From an unicellular cyanobacterium SU2 (GTDB lineage: Bacteria; Cyanobacteriota; Cyanobacteriia; Cyanobacteriales; Microcystaceae), in assembly GCA_002110465.1 (NCBI GenBank), contig NEED01000060.1, positions 1 through 61,987 of the forward strand: DNA of 61,987 nt, written 5' to 3'. The position numbers and the translations under genes were made by a program. Of the stretch, positions 55,099 through 61,987 are shown piece after piece (the stretch's first letter is position 1; every line of letters starts with the position of its first letter). The notes under the pieces are model-generated. The model was given only the letters and a program-made list of their open reading frames with translations, searched no databases and was not told where the DNA came from.

Positions 55099-56340
55099 AT
55101 GACGGACTGGCAGGAGATTAGTGGCGGAATAACCGCCCCCAAAGGCTTTAAAGCAGCCGGAATTGCAGCAGGGTTAAAACCATCTGGGACTCCCGATTTA
55201 GCCCTAATTGTCTCGGAAACTGAAGCGATCGCGGCGGGTGTTTTCACCACATCCCAAGTTCGCGCTGCCTGTGTGGACTATTGCCGTCAACGTCTGCAAA
55301 AAAAAGCCAGTAGCCGCGCCATTTTGTGCAACGCAGGACAAGCCAATGCCGCCACGGGAGAACAAGGATGGCAAGATGCCCTAGAAAGTGCCAAACTCCT
55401 AGGAGATGCCCTCAATATTTCCCCTGATGAAATCCTCTTAGCCTCCACCGGCGTGATCGGTCAACGAATTCGCATGGATCAGATGCGTCAAGGCATTCCA
55501 ACCTTAGCTAATTCTCTGTCTGATACCGGAGGGGATGCCGCCGCGAAAGCCATTATTACCACCGATCTAGTCACAAAATCTATTGCCCTAGAAACTACCA
55601 TCGATGGGCGGCCAGTCCGCATTGGTGGCATGGCGAAAGGGTCAGGAATGATTCACCCTAACATGGCGACTATGCTGTCGTTTGTTACCTGTGATGGGTT
55701 AGTGGCTACCCCCCTCTGGCAAAAAATGATCACTCAAGCCGCTAACGAAAGTTTTAATCAAATTACGGTGGATGGGGATACCAGTACCAACGATTGTCTC
55801 ATTGCTTTGGCCAATGGCCAGTCGCGCACTCCCACCATTACGGAAATGAGTAAGGATGCCCAGAAGTTACAAGCCATGTTAACGGCTGTCTGTCAGCATT
55901 TAGCCAAGGCGATCGCTAGAGATGGCGAAGGGGCAACCTGTTTAATTGAAGTGCAAGTCTCAGGCGCGCCGGATGATGAAGGGGCGCGGCGCGTCGCTAA
56001 AACCATTGCCGGATCATCGTTGGTTAAATCGGCTATTTTTGGTCGTGATCCTAACTGGGGACGAATTGCTGCAGCAGCAGGAAGGGCTGGTGTTACCTTC
56101 CGTCAAGAAGATTTACAGGTAAAATTAGGGGATTTTTTAATGATGGATAGCGGTCAACCCCTAGAATTTGACCGGCAAGGGGCGAGCAATTACTTGAAAC
56201 AAGCGGCTGCGGGAACTTATCTACAAGAAGATACGGTCTTGATTTCGGTGTGTATTGGAAATGGCTCTGGAAACGGGATCGCTTGGGGCTGTGATTTGAG
56301 TTATGACTACGTTAAGATTAACGCGGAATACACTACTTAA
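55099..56340 (+). CDS. argJ: Bifunctional ornithine acetyltransferase/N-acetylglutamate synthase
   Basis: A 413-residue ArgJ. The autocleavage region is GMAKGSGMIHPNMATML (about 178-194), where the Thr in MATML becomes the N-terminal nucleophile of the beta chain. Another conserved run is GRDPNWGRIAAAAGRAG (about 315-331). It recycles the acetyl group in arginine synthesis. GC is higher than in the neighbours. Its upstream region is formed by the TnpB relic, so its promoter may lie within mobile-element DNA. Confidence 0.95.
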   Translation: MTDWQEISGGITAPKGFKAAGIAAGLKPSGTPDLALIVSETEAIAAGVFTTSQVRAACVDYCRQRLQKKASSRAILCNAGQANAATGEQGWQDALESAKLLGDALNISPDEILLASTGVIGQRIRMDQMRQGIPTLANSLSDTGGDAAAKAIITTDLVTKSIALETTIDGRPVRIGGMAKGSGMIHPNMATMLSFVTCDGLVATPLWQKMITQAANESFNQITVDGDTSTNDCLIALANGQSRTPTITEMSKDAQKLQAMLTAVCQHLAKAIARDGEGATCLIEVQVSGAPDDEGARRVAKTIAGSSLVKSAIFGRDPNWGRIAAAAGRAGVTFRQEDLQVKLGDFLMMDSGQPLEFDRQGASNYLKQAAAGTYLQEDTVLISVCIGNGSGNGIAWGCDLSYDYVKINAEYTT

Positions 56341-56361
56341 ATCTTGGCTCATCGTTAACCG

Positions 56362-56520
56362 TTATTCGGTCTTTTCGGTAGCAAATGCTCGATTATTCCA
56401 GGTATTTTCCGTCGTACTGCTCAAGGTTTCCACAGCACCTACGAATAAGCGTACCCAGACAAAGAAGGTCGTTACAACAATCAACAGTTTTAAGGATTTG
56501 TAAGTCATGGTCATGGTCAT
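56362..56520 (-). CDS. Small single-helix membrane protein
   Basis: A 52-residue minus-strand gene, with three alternative ATGs in MTMTMTYKSLKLLIVVTTFF. One hydrophobic helix (about 9-29) is followed by a polar tail rich in Thr and Asn (TLSSTTENTWNNRAFATEKT). A GGAAG lies about 8 bases upstream. It is convergent with argJ. No family is recognised; the membrane-helix layout and clean start favour a real gene over chance. Confidence 0.4.
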   Translation of the reverse strand: MTMTMTYKSLKLLIVVTTFFVWVRLFVGAVETLSSTTENTWNNRAFATEKTE

Positions 56521-56843
56521 ACTCGACTTCCGTGACGAAATCTACTCATTTCTATTCAATCAATCACGGGTCATAATTTACTTCCCCTCAACAGATGAAG
56601 TTGATTTCATCCATCTGGAGGATGGTCAATGTGCAACGATGGGAAATATGAAATGTATCGAGAAATAGAGAAAGAATTTCTATTCTCTAAGAAATTGTGT
56701 ACCTTATTAAGTAGGTAGACATTAGTTATAGTCAAAATACAAAAGTTCGTAATAAAGGCTTGAGCATCGATGATGCAACACTTTTAAGATCTTGGATAGC
56801 TTACTACCAACCTACTGACAGATAAGAATTCCCAGTTTAATTA
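56521..56843. other. Intergenic region with a divergent repeat A-like segment
   Basis: No gene is supported. Positions about 56746-56825 (GTTCGTAATAAAGGCTT, then TTACTACCAACC and GATAAG) look like a decayed third copy of repeat A. Confidence 0.35.
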
Positions 56844-58277
56844 ATGAGTCAAACAAAAATTTTAATTTGGTATCGCAATGATCTACGTCTTCATGATCAT
56901 GAACCCCTAACTAAAGCTATTAGACAACAAGCTGAAATTATTCCTTTTTATTGTTTCGATGAGCGACAATTTAAAACTACATCCTTTGGCTTTCCTAAAA
57001 CGGGAATTTTTCGCGGTCAATTTTTATTAGAAAGTGTTGAAGATTTAAAAAAATCTCTACAAAATTTAGGCAGTGATTTAGTTATTCGGCGAGGGTATCC
57101 TGAAATAATTATTCCTCAACTCGCTCAAGAATTATCTCTAAGTGCAGTTTATTTTCATCAAGAAGTTACCGCCGAAGAAATTAAGGTAGAAAAAGCTTTA
57201 GAAAACGCCTTAACAAAAATCGGAGTAACCTTTGATTCTTTTTGGGGAGCCACTTTATATCATCGGGATAATTTACCTTTTAAAATTTCACAAATTCCTG
57301 AAGTGTTTACCAGTTTTCGGAAAAAAGTTGAAAAGCAATCTACAGTAAATCCTACTTTTTCTCAGCCAAAAAAATTACCAGAAATCTCAACTATAAACCC
57401 TAGAGAAATTCCAAAAATCACGGAATTTGGCTTAGATAAACCGATTTTTGATTCGAGAGCAGTCTTGGAATTTAAAGGCGGAGAAACCGCAGCAATTGAA
57501 CGATTAAATCATTATTTCTGGAAAGCAAATTGTCTAAAAGATTATAAACAAACTCGTAATGGAATGTTAGGAGCAGATTATTCTTCCAAGTTTTCACCAT
57601 GGTTAGCTTTGGGATGTCTTTCCCCCCGTTATATTTATGAAGAAGTTCAAAAGTATGAATTAGAAAGAGTGAGAAATAATTCAACTTATTGGTTGATTTT
57701 TGAGTTATTATGGCGGGATTATTTTCGGTTTATTTGTGCTAAACATAGGAACAAAGTTTTCTATCCCTCTGGGTTACAAGGATTAGAAATGCACTGGAAA
57801 GAAGACTGGAAAAGATTTACCCTATGGCAAGAAGGAAAAACAGGTTATCCTTTAGTTGATGCCAATATGCGTGAACTTGCAGCAACAGGATTTATGTCCA
57901 ACCGAGGACGACAAAATGTCGCAAGTTTCTTAACCAAAAACTTACAAATTAATTGGATAATGGGGGCAGAATGGTTTGAATCTTTGTTAATTGATTACGA
58001 TGTTTGTAGTAACTATGGCAACTGGAACTATACCGCAGGAGTAGGAAATGATGCGCGGGAATTTCGCTATTTTAATATTCCTAAACAATCGAGAGATTAT
58101 GATCCAAAAGGCAATTATTTAAGATATTGGTTGCCTGAATTAAAAGCGATTCCAGGGGATAAAATTCATGAACCTTGGAAATTATCTCAAGAAGAACAAA
58201 AGCGATATAATATTAGAATTGGGGTTGATTATCCCCGTCCTGTTGTTGATTTCTTTAAGTCTCTCAAAAGGAATTAG
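56844..58277 (+). CDS. DASH-type cryptochrome/photolyase
   Basis: A 477-residue flavoprotein. The N-terminal photolyase domain begins IWYRNDLRLHDHEPL, with FGFPKTGIFRGQFLLES near 49-65. The FAD domain (about 230-450) contains GGETAAIERL, ARELAATGF-like NMRELAATGFMSNRGRQN, and GNWNYTAGVGNDAREFRYFN, the DASH-group signature. DASH proteins repair pyrimidine dimers in single-stranded DNA and may signal blue light. No operon partner. Confidence 0.92.
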   Translation: MSQTKILIWYRNDLRLHDHEPLTKAIRQQAEIIPFYCFDERQFKTTSFGFPKTGIFRGQFLLESVEDLKKSLQNLGSDLVIRRGYPEIIIPQLAQELSLSAVYFHQEVTAEEIKVEKALENALTKIGVTFDSFWGATLYHRDNLPFKISQIPEVFTSFRKKVEKQSTVNPTFSQPKKLPEISTINPREIPKITEFGLDKPIFDSRAVLEFKGGETAAIERLNHYFWKANCLKDYKQTRNGMLGADYSSKFSPWLALGCLSPRYIYEEVQKYELERVRNNSTYWLIFELLWRDYFRFICAKHRNKVFYPSGLQGLEMHWKEDWKRFTLWQEGKTGYPLVDANMRELAATGFMSNRGRQNVASFLTKNLQINWIMGAEWFESLLIDYDVCSNYGNWNYTAGVGNDAREFRYFNIPKQSRDYDPKGNYLRYWLPELKAIPGDKIHEPWKLSQEEQKRYNIRIGVDYPRPVVDFFKSLKRN

Positions 58278-58423
58278 ATAAAGTTCTAACCAAAAATAAT
58301 AGTCTGTTTCATAGAGATTTGACGCTAGAAACTCTAATGTTTTTGACAATTGAGTTGTCATAGTAATTACTCCAATCTTTCCCAATCTGGTTTAATTATA
58401 GAAAAGAGAGTAATGTTTTTCAT

Positions 58424-59038
58424 TCATGAACAGTTGGCTAGAATCACCTCTTGACTTTGTTGTAACTGAAGTTGATACATATGATTAAACAACCACCAAC
58501 AATATTCTTCTGATAACCCACAAGTAACCGCCCCGCGTAACACCACATTCAAGTACCAATCATTGGGGGCTAATTCTTGGGGAAGTTTATCAATGACGAC
58601 ATAGGTTCGCACATTTTGATAGCGTTTTCCCCCACTGTAAACATCAACATATTCGTGACGATAACCATTACGGGGAACCTCTTCTCGAACATCCAGGCGA
58701 TCGCTAAACCGCCAAGGAAGATGATATAAAACTCCTTCTACAGAGGAATTGGGATCACTAACCACATCCAACGCCCCACAATTACGCCGTAGGGAACGAC
58801 GATAGAACCCCAGCCGATACCCTTTTAAAATAGCAGTTCCTACCACATAGTGATGGGTATTTTCCCCAAAAGTTCGTTTTAAGTCTACCGGACACATACA
58901 AGATCCGTAGGCAAAATAATAAAATGAGGGTTCGGGTGATTTTTTGGGTTGCCAATGACTTCCTTGATGATGGGGATGGGTCATTGATCCTGTTAGATCA
59001 CGGAGGGGTTGGGATAAGGGGTCAGGGGATAGGTTCAT
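58424..59038 (-). CDS. Gamma-glutamylcyclotransferase-like protein
   Basis: A 204-residue protein with the GGCT-fold entry YYFAYGSCM (about 40-48), the glycine loop that binds the gamma-glutamyl moiety. Further conserved runs are ILKGYRLGFYRRS and VEGVLYHLPWRFSDRLDVRE, where the acidic residues may be catalytic. The N-terminal about 38 residues are unstructured and the start is uncertain. Substrate unknown. 79 bp downstream of the CCB-type gene, same strand. Confidence 0.82.
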   Translation of the reverse strand: MNLSPDPLSQPLRDLTGSMTHPHHQGSHWQPKKSPEPSFYYFAYGSCMCPVDLKRTFGENTHHYVVGTAILKGYRLGFYRRSLRRNCGALDVVSDPNSSVEGVLYHLPWRFSDRLDVREEVPRNGYRHEYVDVYSGGKRYQNVRTYVVIDKLPQELAPNDWYLNVVLRGAVTCGLSEEYCWWLFNHMYQLQLQQSQEVILANCS

Positions 59039-59117
59039 CTGGTGTTTTCCTAGAGGGTAAATGTTAGGTGACTTTTCTTTACTGTTCCCTAGTCAAGATA
59101 AATAAGAAAATGTAGAC

Positions 59118-59768
59118 CTATTTTAAATGAGTTTCTAAGGTATCCGCCAACTTGTCAGCGATCCCTTCAATCCAATTTTCGTCCTGTTTAGTATAACTTC
59201 GGGGAACATTTGCCCCCAAAATCAAAACCCCTTGGTTTCCCATGGGTTGACAGATCACTCCCTGAGTATTTTCGGGAAGATAATCAAATTCAATTCGCCC
59301 TGGATAGAGGGCTAGATTAACTAGATAAACTGGCTTTTTGGTGGTTAAAACTCGTTCTAAAATCTTGCCTGGAGTTACTTGAGGGTTAATGCCTAAAATC
59401 CCTCGTCTCAACACCACCATTCCTTGATAGTAAACCACTAAAGATTTGGTAACGGTATTGGTTAATACTAAATGGGAAGCCCAAGCGAGTTCTTTTTTCA
59501 CTTCCTCTGGTAAATTGGGGGCAAATTCTAGACCTTGTTCTCCAATAAGGGTAACAGCATCAGGCGATCGCGGTTGAACTTGTTGCCAGATCAACCCCAC
59601 TAAAATTAAGACCCCACTGAGAATAACTCCCACTACATCCGAACGAGACTGAGATTCTGTTAGGGTTAATGTGGTAAAACGGTTAATTAATAAGAGGATG
59701 CTGCCAAGTCCTCCGGCAAAAAAGGGCAGTAAGCGTAAAATTCGATTAGGATCTGATTTGTTCATCAA
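59118..59768 (-). CDS. Cofactor assembly of complex C subunit B (CCB2/CCB4-like)
   Basis: A 216-residue membrane protein. Two N-terminal TMs (about 10-30 and 42-60) precede a soluble domain (about 75-216) with VVYYQGMVVLRRGILG, the pattern of CCB2/CCB4 proteins. In plastids these help attach heme ci to cytochrome b6. The same role in the thylakoid b6f complex is likely. The second Met is an equally possible start. Confidence 0.85.
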   Translation of the reverse strand: MMNKSDPNRILRLLPFFAGGLGSILLLINRFTTLTLTESQSRSDVVGVILSGVLILVGLIWQQVQPRSPDAVTLIGEQGLEFAPNLPEEVKKELAWASHLVLTNTVTKSLVVYYQGMVVLRRGILGINPQVTPGKILERVLTTKKPVYLVNLALYPGRIEFDYLPENTQGVICQPMGNQGVLILGANVPRSYTKQDENWIEGIADKLADTLETHLK

Positions 59769-59898
59769 CTCGACTAATAATTTCCTATCAGGATCACTCT
59801 CTAAGTGTAAGCATTCAGCTATCAGCTTAGTAGGAATAAACAGTTGTTTACCCCTACGCCTAAATCTAAAACCAGGGATATATTAAAGAGAAATATTA

Positions 59899-61638
59899 TT
59901 ATACAATCAACCAATTACCTGAATAATTATATTGTCCCCAAACTGATAAAAGTTTACCATTAGGATGAGTCTTTAACTGTTCATCCACTTCAGGATTAAC
60001 TGTAATTAATTGCCAAGTTTGCCCTGAGTTTTCTAGTGTTTCAGTGATAGTTAAAGAATAATCTTGAGGATGGTCTCGGTGAAAATAGCCTTGATAAAGC
60101 TGACTATTTTTAGAGATTTCAACATTAAAATAATAACAAGGACAATTTCCATTAATGGGGTAATCTTCTGGATGGTCTAAATAATACTGTTGCCAATACA
60201 ACCATTGAGGATGTTGGGGAACTAAATTAAATAAAGGAATTATTCCAGAAGGGGCAATAGAATCGGTTAATAATGCCTCTTGAATTTTTCTAACAGGAAC
60301 CTCCCTAGGCTGACAATTTAATTCAATACATAAAGCTGCTGCCATCCCTGCGGCCTGTCCTAAATTCATGACAACAGGTTGTAAACGGGTGCTACCATTA
60401 GCAATATGGGAAACGGAGATATTTTTTTCACATACTAATAATCCTTCAACAGTTTGGGGAATTAATGCCCCATAGGGAATAGTAAATGGGGTTCCAGTCC
60501 AACGCCCTCCCCATCTAATAGACTTAGGTTGCAATGAAAAATCAAACCCTGGATAATGATGATCATTGGCGTAATTGCCCACGGCGATCGCTGTTACATT
60601 TCCTTGGTCATCAATCGGTAATGGGGCAACATTTCCCCCAGGCATAGGTAAAATATCCTGTTCTGTGATAGTTATTTGACCCTTTAATCGGCGACTTTCT
60701 CGATAATAGGGGTGAAAAGCAAAAGCTCCATTTCCGAGGCTGTGAGGGAAAATACCAGAGGCTAACCCATAACGTTTTCCTAATTGTTGTTGAATAAATC
60801 CAGCAAAATTTAAACTGTGATGATAAGCTTCTTTTAAAAAGTCCTGGCGTAACGTTTCTGAAGTAATTAATCTATCTAAATTTTCTCCATAATCATTCCC
60901 CGAAATTGGCCAATTAATCATAAATAAACTATCCGATAATTTCCCATAATTGAGAAACATTTCCGAGCCATAATTATCCCAAGTTCCTTGAAAAGTAGAA
61001 GAGGTAGGTGGTAGAGGAATAGAAGGAGCAGAGTCCCCATAATCTCGTAAAATACACACCCAAGTCGGGGCTTGTACGGGATATCGTTTAGTTAACTCAT
61101 TAGCATTTACAGGCGCACTGGGTTCATCAAATTCCCCTTGCCATTCCCAACCCCAGCGATAGGGAACCTCTCCTAAAGCCAAAATATCTCCTAATTCTGT
61201 GCCATCGAGAGTAATTTGTGCCTCAATGCGATAATCAGCAAAGCGAACTCCCGTTACTCGATTTCCTTGGCGCAATACTTCTAGAGGAACCTGGCCAGAA
61301 ATCCAATGTAGATTAGGCAACGACTCAACCCATTCAGCGAAAATTTGCGCCCCAATGGTAGGGTTATAAGTAAACAAACTTACCCAACCATGATCTAAAC
61401 CCCCTGGCTGTTTACGGCGTAATGCTTGGAGATAAGTCCCCCATAACCCCGTTTGCCAAGCTGCCAATTCATTGCCATCAGGGGCAGCTACGCCGGCTGT
61501 CGTTAACATTCCCCCCAACCAGGGAAACTCGCTAACCAGGATAGTTTTGACTCCCCGACGGGCGCATTGAATCGCGGCTGCGGTTCCTCCAGTCCCCCCA
61601 CCAACTACTAAGGTATCTGTTGTTAATTGTGTCACCAT
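59899..61638 (-). CDS. FAD-dependent oxidoreductase
   Basis: A 579-residue protein. The N-terminal dinucleotide fold is TLVVGGGTGGTAAAIQCARR (about 9-28), followed by FPWLGGMLTTAGV. The FAD-dependent dehydrogenase pattern recurs at VCEKNISVSHIANGSTRLQP and MNLGQAAGMAAALC (about 440-455). A beta-rich C-terminal domain (about 500-579) follows. The substrate is unknown. No signal peptide. Monocistronic. Confidence 0.85.
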   Translation of the reverse strand: MVTQLTTDTLVVGGGTGGTAAAIQCARRGVKTILVSEFPWLGGMLTTAGVAAPDGNELAAWQTGLWGTYLQALRRKQPGGLDHGWVSLFTYNPTIGAQIFAEWVESLPNLHWISGQVPLEVLRQGNRVTGVRFADYRIEAQITLDGTELGDILALGEVPYRWGWEWQGEFDEPSAPVNANELTKRYPVQAPTWVCILRDYGDSAPSIPLPPTSSTFQGTWDNYGSEMFLNYGKLSDSLFMINWPISGNDYGENLDRLITSETLRQDFLKEAYHHSLNFAGFIQQQLGKRYGLASGIFPHSLGNGAFAFHPYYRESRRLKGQITITEQDILPMPGGNVAPLPIDDQGNVTAIAVGNYANDHHYPGFDFSLQPKSIRWGGRWTGTPFTIPYGALIPQTVEGLLVCEKNISVSHIANGSTRLQPVVMNLGQAAGMAAALCIELNCQPREVPVRKIQEALLTDSIAPSGIIPLFNLVPQHPQWLYWQQYYLDHPEDYPINGNCPCYYFNVEISKNSQLYQGYFHRDHPQDYSLTITETLENSGQTWQLITVNPEVDEQLKTHPNGKLLSVWGQYNYSGNWLIV

Positions 61639-61799
61639 TGGAAATAGTTCTTTTATTGAGACAAATAGATGTTAGAAAATCGAGACTATACAATAATTTT
61701 GGCAAGAAAGACGAACAATTTAGCAATGTCTACTTCCAGATTAGAAAAACAATGGGAAATCGCCCAAAAATCTCTCATTACCTTCCGTGATGCGTAAAG

Positions 61800-61840
61800 C
61801 CCCTGTGATTTATCCAGGGGATATAAGCGAATAGCCAGAT
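61800..61840. repeat. IS200/IS605-type 3' hairpins
   Basis: Two hairpins, CCCCTG...CAGGGG (61800-61820) and GCCAGAT/ATCTGGC (61833-61849), follow the stop of the TnpA fragment. Such subterminal hairpins are the single-strand recognition sites of Y1 transposases. Confidence 0.55.
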
Positions 61841-61851
61841 TTATCTGGCAG

Positions 61852-61987
61852 TCAACCATGATGAGGATCGTTAATGTATTCTAATATGATTTGAGTGCTA
61901 ACTTTTCCTGTTGTATCAAACATATAGGAATGAGTCCAAAGGGAGGGAAGTTTTAATAATTCTGGAAATTCTTGCCTAAGATATCGA
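61852..61987 (-). CDS. tnpA: IS200/IS605 family transposase TnpA, C-terminal part (cut by window edge)
   Basis: The last 44 codons read RYLRQEFPELLKLPSLWTHS, then YMFDTTGKVSTQIILEYIND and PHHG-stop. This is the end of a Y1 transposase: LW-S-Y followed by GKVSTxxIxxYI. The catalytic HUH and Tyr regions lie beyond the window. The element is in minus orientation and its 3' hairpins are at 61800-61849. Confidence 0.8.
   Translation of the reverse strand, partial: RYLRQEFPELLKLPSLWTHSYMFDTTGKVSTQIILEYINDPHHG

Overview
The window is cyanobacterial chromosome. This rests on NdhL, a DUF3007 protein, a CCB2/CCB4-type complex C assembly factor, a CYP120-type P450, a DUF4278 protein, a DUF1822 protein, many HIP1 octamers (GCGATCGC), and low to moderate GC content. 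The mix resembles unicellular Cyanothece/Crocosphaera-like genomes, but no species can be named from this alone. No tRNA, rRNA or cas gene was seen.

Layout. 0.2-5.6 kb: AI-2E-family permease, ndhL-DUF3007-trpA, a CHRD/PEP-CTERM protein, an AlkA-type glycosylase and an SDR. 5.6-6.8 kb: a graveyard in which a CRISPR remnant, an internally deleted IS630 element, a Tn3 transposase piece and an amidase tail are joined end to end. 6.8-9.9 kb: rhomboid protease, Coq4-like protein, kinase-like phosphotransferase, DUF4278. 9.9-15.9 kb: a histidine kinase/response regulator pair beside a 40-bp perfect palindrome, then a cluster of small, probably stress-related genes (TenA-like protein, two paralogous 75-residue proteins, cupin, two tiny membrane proteins, a double PRC-barrel protein), interrupted by the 3' end of a group II intron. 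16.0-18.4 kb: IS630 relics and an 18-repeat CRISPR array with no cas genes; its stem and tag place the leader at the high-coordinate end.

18.4-28.9 kb, all on the minus strand, is the most interesting block. It holds a caspase-like protein with three tandem C-terminal repeats, a divergent sigma-70-like factor, a DUF1822 protein, two secreted proteins with nearly identical double-glycine leaders and unrelated bodies, a C39-peptidase ABC exporter and its membrane fusion partner. It reads as a self-contained, sigma-linked leader-peptide export system. 29-39.4 kb: a heme-binding HAMP sensor without output domain divergent from a PhnD-like lipoprotein, a decayed gene, a glycine-zipper protein, a 234-bp MITE with perfect inverted repeats and 9-bp target duplication, a long CPBP protease, an SLC13 transporter, a second AI-2E permease, and a tubulin-tyrosine-ligase-like remnant.

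39.8-44.2 kb: a Gld-type ABC operon (ATPase, permease, GldG-like, DUF4340). 44.4-47.8 kb: P450, then cobalt/nickel ECF genes (CbiM, PDGLE, CbiQ) without an ATPase gene. 48.1-58.3 kb: MscS channel, ribokinase, primase, a chemoreceptor relic, acyltransferase, a TnpB tail relic, argJ and a DASH-type cryptochrome/photolyase. 58.4-62.0 kb: gamma-glutamylcyclotransferase-like protein, CCB-type assembly factor, FAD-dependent oxidoreductase, and the C-terminal end of an IS200/IS605 TnpA at the window edge. Two families of dispersed intergenic repeats (about 105 and 120 bp) link distant parts of the window.
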